DNA of 5,206 nucleotides from Bacteroidales bacterium UBA3743 (GTDB lineage Bacteria > Bacteroidota > Bacteroidia > Bacteroidales > Paludibacteraceae). Positions 1-5,206 of this stretch are shown here, in pieces (position 1 is the stretch's first letter; every line of letters starts with the position of its first letter). Position numbers and translations under genes: made by a program. The notes beneath the pieces were generated by a model. The model ran no database searches. It had not been told where the DNA came from and saw nothing but the letters and a program-made list of their open reading frames with translations. Location: assembly GCA_002371265.1 (NCBI GenBank), contig DFGT01000022.1:1-5206 (forward strand), read 5' to 3'.

Positions 1-142
1 ATCCGTCGATCTGCTCGGTCACAGATGCTATGTTTCCAACCTTGTCGTATGCAACGGTCTGTCCATGATGCTCATTCTCTCTTGAGATAAGTCTGCCGAT
101 CTCATCGTAAACGAATTTTATCGTCTGAGTGCCGATCTGCGA
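1..142 (-). CDS. YD-repeat Rhs core fragment, running off the left edge
   Basis: Forty-seven codons are open from directly after the Imm4 TGA to the window edge. They include FVYDEIGRLISRENEHHGQT, then AYDKVGNI about 20 residues later, a textbook YD-repeat pair (YDxxGR with spacing near 20). There is no start codon and no N-terminal region: the repeat simply begins after the immunity gene. It therefore looks like the interior of another rhs gene joined to the end of the cassette array by recombination or deletion. It cannot be the same stretch as the visible part of the main rhs gene, whose repeats differ. Whether an intact rhs 3' end follows cannot be seen here. Confidence 0.8.
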
Positions 143-550
143 TCACGAGTGGAATAAATCCCATAAAAACAAAAATATATCAAGAAGAAAAAAAGGCATT
201 GAAACAATACCCATAAAAATAAAAAAAGGTTTTCTATCAGCAGAAGTATACTTTTCACATACTTTAGTTCGTACATTCCAATGTTTCAAACAATAGTATA
301 TTATAGAGCAGCATATAATAGAAAAAGGCATTGCCGCTGAAATCGCTGTAGGAAACATGTTATTATACCAAGATGCAAGTGTCCATCCAAATATTTCTTC
401 GAAAAAAGAAAGACTAAGCAAAAATGTAGCAAAAATAAGGACTGTTAAAAGACCACTAAGTGCAAAATCGGTTCCTTCATATGTTCCCTTTGTCTGCCTG
501 CATTTATTATAAAAACTCGCCAGACTTTTTTCTATAAAATCTTTAATCAT
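143..550 (-). CDS. Imm4: membrane immunity-like protein for tip 3
   Basis: 135 residues from the ATG at 550, chosen because it lies 19 bases after the tip 3 stop behind an A/T-rich leader and gives a length like the other Imm proteins. An ATG at 580 overlaps tip 3 by 11 bases and remains possible; a start at 643 would overlap it by 74 bases and is unlikely. Hydrophobic segments lie near residues 29-50, 68-88 and 108-130, with a charged stretch at about 89-107. That is the same layout as Imm1-3, but the shared Tyr/Trp motif is only faintly echoed (IIYYCLKHWNVRTK). It may be a distant member of the family or an unrelated protein of the same type. No named family recognised. Confidence 0.78.
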   Translation of the reverse strand: MIKDFIEKSLASFYNKCRQTKGTYEGTDFALSGLLTVLIFATFLLSLSFFEEIFGWTLASWYNNMFPTAISAAMPFSIICCSIIYYCLKHWNVRTKVCEKYTSADRKPFFIFMGIVSMPFFLLDIFLFLWDLFHS

Positions 551-569
551 ATTGTCAATTTTTTTATAA

Positions 570-1025
570 TTACCAATCATGTATACCGACAGCAACTCCA
601 TAGATGGCACATGGAATAACAACAAGCCATCCTCCAGCACCAATAATACCTGCTGTCATAAATACAGCAACTCCTCCTCCAACACCAGCCACCACCATAT
701 CCAAGTAGCCTCTTTGATTACCAGCTTTTAGTGTTTCATATCCTCCCCATACACCAAAAACCGTGCCAACAATTCCCATACTGACACTTGCACCTCCCAT
801 AATCTTACCTGCGGTGCCACAATTCCTAAGAAGGTCTACCTCAACACTAGCTAATACTTGCTCAGTCCATGCCGTCGAAATTCCAATACTGCCTGAAATA
901 ATAGAACCTATATCCACAATGCTATGTCCATTATACTTTTTGGCATGAAAGAAATTTTCAGGCGTTTCGACCATCCTTTCATTAAAGCTTCCTGAATATG
1001 GTCCAATAGTTGCATTTCTTCCCAC
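570..1025 (-). CDS. Core-less toxin tip 3 (orphan Rhs C-terminus)
   Basis: The coordinates use the first possible start, a GTG at 1025 (151 residues). The frame is open from 1118, the codon right after the Imm3 stop, adding 31 codons that begin VNASFVGFQG and run into an Ala-rich linker with no start codon. An ATG at 974 is an alternative start. Unlike the orphan at 1517-2398 there is no Rhs core, DPTG or pre-tip region: the sequence begins at about the point where tips diverge after GVN in the other copies. Residues 69-98 and 107-148 are Gly/Ala/Val-rich and hydrophobic, and GYETLKAGNQRGYLDMVVAG parallels GYEIFRGQKSWLGEGGLDLV of tip 1. It is probably a silent toxin cassette or a remnant. No catalytic motif recognised, and a membrane-active role is inferred. 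Imm4 follows 19 bases after the stop. Confidence 0.7.
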   Translation of the reverse strand: MGRNATIGPYSGSFNERMVETPENFFHAKKYNGHSIVDIGSIISGSIGISTAWTEQVLASVEVDLLRNCGTAGKIMGGASVSMGIVGTVFGVWGGYETLKAGNQRGYLDMVVAGVGGGVAVFMTAGIIGAGGWLVVIPCAIYGVAVGIHDW

Positions 1026-1118
1026 ATCTCCCGCTGCTCTTGCCGCCGCAGCCGCCTGTGCAGAAGCAACAGCCGCATTCGCTAATCTCCCTTGGAATCC
1101 AACAAAGGAAGCGTTAAC

Positions 1119-1508
1119 TTACTGAGGAAATAATTCCGAAACCAGGATGATTATGGAAATCGGAATCAATATGCTTCCGATAAAATATCCCCATACCTTG
1201 ATGGTTCCTTTTTTTCTTTCCTCTTTTGATTCATTTTCAAATTCTTTGAAATACTCTTCCCATTTTTCTTTGTTATAGAAAAGAATGTAATGAAGTCCAA
1301 GAAAAATAATAGCGTAAATATATTTTTCTATTTTTCCTAAGTCAATTAGATTTACACATAATATTCGAGAAAGAAAAAAAACATAACAAAGTAAATGAGA
1401 AGCATGCATAAAACTCAAATACCCCAATACTCTTATAACTGGGATGTCATTGCTTAAATGATAAATACGGTATATAAAATACCTATAAAATTTACATAGT
1501 TTCATCAT
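1119..1508 (-). CDS. Imm3: membrane immunity-like protein for tip 2
   Basis: 129 residues from the ATG at 1508; a second ATG follows at once, so the start could be one codon later. The gap from the tip 2 stop is eight A/T bases. Hydrophobic segments lie near residues 26-53, 62-78 and 104-125, with a charged stretch at about 79-103. HYILFYNKEKWEEYFKEF at 73-90 carries the same motif as Imm1 and Imm2, with Asn in place of Arg after the second Tyr. Overall similarity to Imm1 and Imm2 is otherwise low, as expected of immunity proteins matched to different toxins. No named family recognised; the immunity role is inferred from its place and topology. Confidence 0.82.
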   Translation of the reverse strand: MMKLCKFYRYFIYRIYHLSNDIPVIRVLGYLSFMHASHLLCYVFFLSRILCVNLIDLGKIEKYIYAIIFLGLHYILFYNKEKWEEYFKEFENESKEERKKGTIKVWGYFIGSILIPISIIILVSELFPQ

Positions 1509-1516
1509 AATATTTT

Positions 1517-2287
1517 TTATTGTTCAATACCCCATACATAGTTCCAGCCTCCAGCCATGTCTATTACAAAATATGCACCTCCAGCTATCCAAAGTATAAG
1601 ACCTCCAAAATAAAGACATGCGGCAGGAACAGCTATATCAACTAATGATTTCACCAATATCTTATATCTATCTGAATGTTGAGTGTAAAAAGCATAAGTT
1701 ATTGAAGAAAGAGAAACCAAACCTTGTACAATTACAGCTATTCCTCCTAACAATTCCATTCCTCTAGTAAAATTGCCTACTCCTTTGCCATATACGAAAT
1801 CTGTTTTTGGCATATTTCCACCTTCTTTCAAAACCACATTTTTTTTCAAATCATCTAACAAATATCCTTTTTCAGCAACTATACGTTCTGCACCATAGAC
1901 AAAAGATTCAGAAAATGCACTTGCAAAAGAAACCGCACCTTGGAATATACTATTACCGATATTCACTCCCTCCATTGCCTTTGCACTTGCATTAGCGATC
2001 TGCCAGTCAATCGCATTTTTGTGGTCAGCGGTGACAGAAGAAGCATAAGCTGCGTTGCCTGATAAAGCATGACTTACGAAATAGTCATTTGAGTTGTTGG
2101 CTCCATTCACGACGAAATCAGAAAAGCCATACGACATTATATAGCTCTGGCTGTCATAATCGTATGTCCATGCTTTGTCCACAATTCCAAAGCCTCCTCC
2201 ATTTTGCGGAACTACTCCAGTCGGACCTGTGAGAGGCAAATCTGCTGGGGTGACGATCTGCATTCCCGTCGGATCGGCAAACTTCAC
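1517..2287 (-). CDS. Orphan Rhs cassette: end of core, shared pre-tip region and toxin tip 2
   Basis: The coordinates use the in-frame GTG at 2287 (256 residues). The frame is actually open from 2398, just after a TGA, and includes IYEPATCSFLSPDPLIADEG upstream, so this is a displaced 3' end of an rhs gene rather than a complete one. The first in-frame ATG is at 2263. DPTG is at residues 5-8. Residues 9-109 match residues 301-401 of the main Rhs protein almost exactly, and similarity stops after GVN. Tip 2 is residues 110-256: a polar part with a Lys/Asp-rich stretch (134-162), then hydrophobic segments around 178-200 and 211-245 with GGAYFVIDMAGGW near the end. Without its own promoter or shell it is probably silent until recombined into the main gene. 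No catalytic motif seen. Imm3 starts eight bases after its stop. Confidence 0.85.
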   Translation of the reverse strand: MKFADPTGMQIVTPADLPLTGPTGVVPQNGGGFGIVDKAWTYDYDSQSYIMSYGFSDFVVNGANNSNDYFVSHALSGNAAYASSVTADHKNAIDWQIANASAKAMEGVNIGNSIFQGAVSFASAFSESFVYGAERIVAEKGYLLDDLKKNVVLKEGGNMPKTDFVYGKGVGNFTRGMELLGGIAVIVQGLVSLSSITYAFYTQHSDRYKILVKSLVDIAVPAACLYFGGLILWIAGGAYFVIDMAGGWNYVWGIEQ

Positions 2288-2393
2288 AGGATTGCCAAGG
2301 CAATAGAGATAGCGGTTGTAGTTGAGCCAGTTGCCTTCGTCGGCGATGAGCGGATCGGGACTTAGGAAACTGCATGTGGCTGGCTCGTAGATG
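1961..2393 (-). repeat. 433-bp direct repeat, copy B (in the orphan cassette)
   Basis: This is the partner of 3957-4389. The last stretch, from about 2340 to 2393, is identical in the two copies, as is a stretch of about 37 bases around the DPTG codons. Past 2393 the orphan turns abruptly into spacer sequence, while the main gene continues with the core. Past 1961 the two tips have no clear nucleotide similarity. Confidence 0.92.
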
Positions 2394-2559
2394 ATTCCTC
2401 AATCTTTTCCGCTCGCCCTTGCGGACTCGCGGATTTGGTGGGGCAAGGGCTTCGCCCTTTGGAAATCCTTATGATTTACCAATCACAACATTATCCAAAC
2501 TGATTTATCAGCCCTTTTACTATAAACAAGAATTAAACATAGAGTCACAAAAGCCTAAT
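2394..2559. other. Non-coding spacer between Imm2 and the orphan Rhs cassette
   Basis: No convincing gene is present on either strand. The Imm2-proximal part (about 2470-2559) is AT-rich, with a small inverted repeat CTGAT-AA-ATCAG read on the minus strand. The distal part (about 2405-2465) is abruptly GC-rich and contains nested inverted repeats, listed separately. The spacer ends at 2393, exactly where similarity to the Rhs core of the main gene begins. An in-frame TGA at 2401-2399 separates it from the orphan reading frame. It looks like foreign or rearranged material at a recombination junction. I see no clear promoter or intrinsic terminator in it. Confidence 0.55.
2409..2468. repeat. 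GC-rich nested inverted repeats in the spacer
   Basis: AAGGGC at 2445-2450 and GCCCTT at 2454-2459 form a perfect six-base-pair stem with a three-base loop. This sits inside an outer pair, GGATTT at 2431-2436 and AAATCC at 2463-2468. Beside it, CCGC at 2409-2412 can pair with GCGG at 2421-2424, and GCCCTTGC can pair with the GCAAGGGC downstream. No T-run follows the stem on either strand, so it is not a standard intrinsic terminator. It could be a small dispersed palindromic element, an RNA structure, or the trace of a recombination event. Confidence 0.5.
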
Positions 2560-3003
2560 TCATAATAATCCAAAATGGCGTCTCAAACTGGTGATTATAA
2601 CATGAATTGTCAAAATGGCAATGCTTGCCCAGATATAAATCACAGTATTTCTATACCTTTTCTTGATTTCCTCAGAATCCCTTTCTTTGTCAATTTGCTT
2701 AAATATATCTTTCCATTTATCCTTACGATAAAGAAATATATAATTCAGTAATAAAATAGGAAAATATGGTGTAATAATCAAATACTTATTATATCCCATT
2801 ATTGTGGATAAAATCCGACAACATAATAAATCATCCAATAGGAAAATAATTTCCAAAAAATTAAACATCATCCATAATGGAGCATATATTAATCCACGAA
2901 TTTCGGGATCTTTTTCTCTTCGTGAGTAAAATTTATAAAAGACGTAGTTGAGCATCACCCAATAGTCAATTGCCCAATTCAAAAATCTGATTATCATGAT
3001 CAT
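2560..3003 (-). CDS. Imm2: orphan membrane immunity-like protein, paralogue of Imm1
   Basis: 147 residues from the ATG at 3003. A TTG one codon upstream (3006) is rejected because the ATG overlaps the relic toxin stop as TGATG and GGAAA lies about ten bases upstream. Hydrophobic segments lie near residues 38-60, 74-92 and 120-140. DYWVMLNYVFYKFYSRRE near the N-terminus parallels DYYVMLNYVVYKFYRRNE of Imm1, and residues 88-102 carry the shared Y[IM][LF][LF]Y[RN]xx[KR][WY]x[DE]xF[KQ] motif. It lies in the same operon-like run as tip 1 and Imm1, but its own toxin survives only as the tail just upstream. It may give immunity to a toxin made by relatives (an orphan immunity gene) or be a second line against tip 1. 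No named family recognised. Confidence 0.82.
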   Translation of the reverse strand: MIMIIRFLNWAIDYWVMLNYVFYKFYSRREKDPEIRGLIYAPLWMMFNFLEIIFLLDDLLCCRILSTIMGYNKYLIITPYFPILLLNYIFLYRKDKWKDIFKQIDKERDSEEIKKRYRNTVIYIWASIAILTIHVIITSLRRHFGLL

Positions 3004-3062
3004 CAAAATTTATTTCCAGCTTCCTCCAAAATATATTCCAGATATCGTCTAACCACAAACAA
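3003..3062 (-). pseudogene. Relic 3' tail of a lost Rhs toxin tip, upstream of Imm2
   Basis: The 60 bases between the Imm1 stop (TAG, 3065-3063) and the Imm2 start read as an open frame of 19 codons ending in TGA at 3005-3003. The last nine residues are ILEEAGNKF followed by stop. Tip 1 ends ILESTGNKFW followed by stop, so seven of nine positions match, including the closing GNKF. The relic TGA overlaps the Imm2 ATG by one base (TGATG), the usual toxin-immunity coupling arrangement. The simplest explanation is that Imm2 once had its own related toxin, and that insertion of tip 1 and Imm1, or a deletion, removed all but its last codons. There is no start codon or toxin body, so no product is expected. 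Confidence 0.75.
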
Positions 3063-3488
3063 CTAAAATCTATACTTGTTCACATAACTGACAACAGACA
3101 ATTCTATTACAACAATCACTATAATAGCAATGATAAAAATTTTCGTATTCCTTTTTCTTTTTACGAACACTTCCGTGTCACTTATTTTGTCCAATTTTTG
3201 AAATTCATCTCTATATCGACCACCTCTGTAAAGCAACATGTAATTTATTATTGCAACTATAACCGAAGGAATTATATATAGCCATCTGTTTTCTTGACGT
3301 GTCATTAATTGAAATTCAGCGGAAATTATGCAAATAAAGCCATCGATACATAAGAACGGAAGCCAAAGATAAAGTGATGAAAGCAAGTATGAAGATAATC
3401 TGGCATCTATTTCCTTCTTTTCATTACGACGATAGAACTTATATACAACGTAATTCAACATCACATAGTAATCGAAAAATGTATTCAT
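3063..3488 (-). CDS. Imm1: small three-span membrane protein, probable immunity protein for tip 1
   Basis: 141 residues, starting at an ATG 15 bases after the rhs stop; the AT-rich leader is typical of Bacteroidetes and has no clear Shine-Dalgarno. Hydrophobic segments lie near residues 35-57, 69-87 and 115-136, separated by a strongly charged stretch (about 88-114). A short N-terminal segment, YYVMLNYVVYKFYRR, reappears in Imm2. Residues 83-97 fit the motif Y[IM][LF][LF]Y[RN]xx[KR][WY]x[DE]xF[KQ], shared with Imm2 and Imm3. Position directly behind a toxin tip, small size and membrane topology point to immunity. Known immunity proteins of pore-forming colicins are likewise small multi-span inner-membrane proteins, which fits the hydrophobic tip 1. 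I do not recognise a named family, and the immunity role is an inference from context. Confidence 0.85.
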   Translation of the reverse strand: MNTFFDYYVMLNYVVYKFYRRNEKKEIDARLSSYLLSSLYLWLPFLCIDGFICIISAEFQLMTRQENRWLYIIPSVIVAIINYMLLYRGGRYRDEFQKLDKISDTEVFVKRKRNTKIFIIAIIVIVVIELSVVSYVNKYRF

Positions 3489-3503
3489 AATTATTGATTT
3501 ATT

Positions 3504-5206
3504 TCACCAAAATTTGTTACCAGTTGACTCTAAAATCATTTTTCCTCCAAAATAGGCACCAGACACTGCCCATCCCCAACCAGGAATAAATCCGACTGCA
3601 CCCATGACAAGGTCTAAACCTCCTTCGCCCAACCAACTCTTTTGACCCCTAAAAATTTCGTAACCAGTCATTGCCAAGCCTGCATATCCTGTTGCTTTCC
3701 CTAGAAATTTTGCTGCGGATGCAACATTGCTTACAAATCCTACTTTCTGAGTGTACACATCGAAATGAGGGCATTTCCATCCTTTAATTTCTATATCAGG
3801 AATTTTGAAATGAATATCTTTGGTCGTTGACACACCTTCTGTGAAATATTCCAGAGATTTATTCATTGACTTGCTCACATATTCAAATGCCAATGATGAC
3901 ACAAATGCCATGCCATTATTGATATTGCCAAATGTGTTCCATCCTTGGCCTCCCACATTCACTCCCTCCATCGCCTTTGCACTTGCATTAGCAATCTGCC
4001 AATCAATCGCATTTTTGTGGTCGGCGGTGACAGAAGAAACATAAGCTGCGTTGCCTGATAAAGCATAGTTTACGAAATAATCGTTGGAATTGTTAGTGCC
4101 ATTCACGACGAAATCAGAGTAGCCATACGACATGATATAACTCTGACTGTAATCGTCGTATGTCCAATTCATGTTCACAATTCCGAACCCTCCTCCATTT
4201 TGTGGTACTACTCCTGTCGGACCAGTGAGAGGCAAATCTGAGGGAGTGACGATCTGCATTCCCGTCGGATCGGCAAACTTCACCGGATTGCCAAGGCAGT
4301 AGAGGTAGCGGTTGTAGTTGAGCCAGTTGTCTTCATCGGCGATGAGCGGATCGGGACTTAGGAAACTGCATGTGGCTGGCTCGTAGATGCGGGCATTCAT
4401 GTTGATGAGTCCTAAGCAATCGATATGCTCATGCATGGAATAGCCTCGTGCCAACAGATGACTCGCTGTGTCTGGCTTCGTCCAGTCTGCAGGATTACGT
4501 CTTGCTCCCCACGGATCGTAGGCAAGCCTCTCCACTATGTTTTTATCGCCGTCCACGAGCATCACAAGGTTTCCAAACCTGTCGGTGAAGGCATAGAGTA
4601 GCGTATCCACTCCGTCGGTGGAGATGTTCACTCCGATCAACCCCGTCGGACCGGTGATGTAGTCGATCTTTCTCACCCTGCCGTCGGCATAATGCTCCTC
4701 CTCATAGTCCGAGAAGTAATAACGTGTCAAAATTAGTGAATCTTTTCGGAATATCTCCATTTTCCTACGCTGGAAATCCACTCCGTAGGTGATATGGATG
4801 GAATCCACTCCGTTCGTCGCGCTCTCTAGCATCTTGAAATCGGTGTAGGTGTAGCTGTTCTCTCGCTCATGTCCGCGTATCGGTGCGTCTATCGATGTCA
4901 GGGCATGGGGCGACAGTCCGAACTCGCCGTAGTTGAAGACGAAATCGGAGTCGGAACGGGATGTCATGTTGCCAAAAATGTCGTCGTAGGTGGCTGTGAT
5001 CTCCTTACGCAGAGTGTCTTTCTCAAACGTCCTCCAGATGTTCAGACGGTTGTGCTTGTCGAAAAGATAGACCTCCTCCTGTTTGGAATAGGTCTCCTTC
5101 TTCTGGAGCATATCGCCGTTGGTGTCGAAAAGATATTCGTAGTGCATCAGCTTCGCCACGTCATCCAGAACAGGCAGTCCACGGTTGTCGTACTTGGTGG
5201 TTCTGA
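3504..5206 (-). CDS. Rhs/YD-repeat polymorphic toxin, 3' part, with C-terminal toxin tip 1 (5' end outside window)
   Basis: The frame is open to the window edge, so the GTG at 5159 is not taken as the start; residues below are numbered from it. Residues 1-235 are degenerate YD-repeat shell, with tracts such as YLFDKHNRLNIW and YAFTDRFGNLVML followed by AYDPWGARR. Residues 237-300 carry the Rhs repeat-associated core signature: HEHIDCLGLINMNARIYEP, then SPDPLI, NRYLYCLGNP and DPTG at 297-300. In known Rhs proteins the shell encloses a C-terminal toxin that may be released by self-cleavage near DPxG; cleavage here is inferred, and the residue after DPTG is Met rather than Leu. Residues 301-401 are shared almost unchanged with the orphan at 1517-2398. 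The unique tip is residues 402-551: a soluble-looking half, then Gly/Ala-rich hydrophobic segments (about 480-503 and 513-542) ending ILESTGNKFW. This suggests a membrane-acting toxin; no nuclease or other catalytic motif was recognised. The immunity gene starts 15 bases after the TGA. Confidence 0.93.
   Translation of the reverse strand, partial: RTTKYDNRGLPVLDDVAKLMHYEYLFDTNGDMLQKKETYSKQEEVYLFDKHNRLNIWRTFEKDTLRKEITATYDDIFGNMTSRSDSDFVFNYGEFGLSPHALTSIDAPIRGHERENSYTYTDFKMLESATNGVDSIHITYGVDFQRRKMEIFRKDSLILTRYYFSDYEEEHYADGRVRKIDYITGPTGLIGVNISTDGVDTLLYAFTDRFGNLVMLVDGDKNIVERLAYDPWGARRNPADWTKPDTASHLLARGYSMHEHIDCLGLINMNARIYEPATCSFLSPDPLIADEDNWLNYNRYLYCLGNPVKFADPTGMQIVTPSDLPLTGPTGVVPQNGGGFGIVNMNWTYDDYSQSYIMSYGYSDFVVNGTNNSNDYFVNYALSGNAAYVSSVTADHKNAIDWQIANASAKAMEGVNVGGQGWNTFGNINNGMAFVSSLAFEYVSKSMNKSLEYFTEGVSTTKDIHFKIPDIEIKGWKCPHFDVYTQKVGFVSNVASAAKFLGKATGYAGLAMTGYEIFRGQKSWLGEGGLDLVMGAVGFIPGWGWAVSGAYFGGKMILESTGNKFW
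3957..4389 (-). repeat. 433-bp direct repeat, copy A (in the main rhs gene)
   Basis: This copy aligns without gaps to 1961-2393, with about 43 mismatches by eye (roughly 90% identity). It covers the last part of the Rhs core, DPTG and the 101-residue pre-tip region. One end falls at the Asn codon of GVN, where the tips diverge; the other falls in the codons for IYEP. The two copies lie 1,996 bp apart in the same orientation, making them a substrate for homologous recombination. Confidence 0.92.

Noticed and set aside
551..643. Longer start for Imm4, at 643
   Set aside because: It would overlap tip 3 by 74 bases; the added residues read tip 3 out of frame, and the 550 start gives the spacing and length of the other Imm genes.
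763..948. Plus-strand open frame of 61 codons
   Set aside because: It lies antisense to tip 3, is Pro/Ile-rich as expected of a shadow, and no other plus-strand gene supports it.
1807..1995. Plus-strand open frame of 62 codons, His- and Leu-rich
   Set aside because: It is antisense to tip 2 and has the biased composition of a shadow frame.
2154..2402. Open frame of 82 codons on the minus strand, rich in Arg and Ser
   Set aside because: It overlaps the orphan Rhs cassette in another frame, and its sequence is the out-of-frame reading of the conserved core; there is no family resemblance.
2445..2459. Intrinsic terminator after Imm2
   Set aside because: The stem is perfect, but no T-run follows it on either strand and it lies about 100 bases past the stop.
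2480..2545. Bacteroidetes-type promoter (TTG and TAnnTTTG boxes) ahead of the orphan cassette
   Set aside because: Only a mismatched TCAGTTTG with poor spacing to a TTG can be found in an AT-rich stretch; this is too weak to report as a feature.
3820..4044. Plus-strand open frame of 74 codons
   Set aside because: It is antisense to the main rhs gene, spanning the pre-tip and tip 1 boundary, with no recognisable domain.
5157..5159. GTG as the true start of the main rhs gene
   Set aside because: The same frame continues to the window edge with YD-repeat-like sequence (KYDNRGLPVLDD), so the gene is cut by the window.

Overview
This window is the 3' end of a polymorphic Rhs/YD-repeat toxin locus, with a stack of alternative toxin-tip and immunity cassettes behind it. 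Everything real lies on the minus strand, so the locus reads from base 5206 down to base 1. The Rhs core signature (GLINMNARIYEP, then SPDPLI, NRYLYCLGNP and DPTG), the compact gene spacing and the AT-rich small membrane genes suggest a Bacteroidales bacterium, perhaps Prevotella or Bacteroides-like. That taxonomic call is an inference. No secretion or delivery genes are visible.

Layout in reading order: (1) 5206-3504, the 3' part of an active-looking rhs gene, running off the window, ending in toxin tip 1; (2) 3488-3063, a small membrane protein, the likely immunity protein Imm1; (3) 3062-3003, about 20 codons of the lost tail of another toxin; (4) 3003-2560, Imm2, a paralogue of Imm1 whose own toxin has gone except for that tail; (5) 2559-2394, a non-coding spacer with GC-rich inverted repeats; (6) 2398-1517, an orphan cassette that starts inside the Rhs core and ends in tip 2; (7) 1508-1119, Imm3; (8) 1118-570, tip 3 with no Rhs core at all, starting at the codon after the Imm3 stop; (9) 550-143, Imm4; (10) 142-1, a piece of YD-repeat Rhs core running off the left edge.

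How it fits together: the main rhs gene and the orphan share an ungapped 433-bp block (3957-4389 and 1961-2393, about 90% identical by eye). It covers the end of the core, DPTG and a further 101 residues, and stops exactly at the Asn codon where the tips diverge. One crossover in it would put tip 2 and Imm3 behind the main core and remove 1,996 bp. The three tips differ in sequence but share a Gly/Ala-rich hydrophobic C-terminal layout, and all the partners are predicted three-span membrane proteins, three of them sharing a clear motif. The best reading is a family of Rhs-carried, membrane-active (possibly pore-forming) toxins with a matching family of membrane immunity proteins, kept as a recombinational reserve. 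The toxin activity is inferred, not shown.
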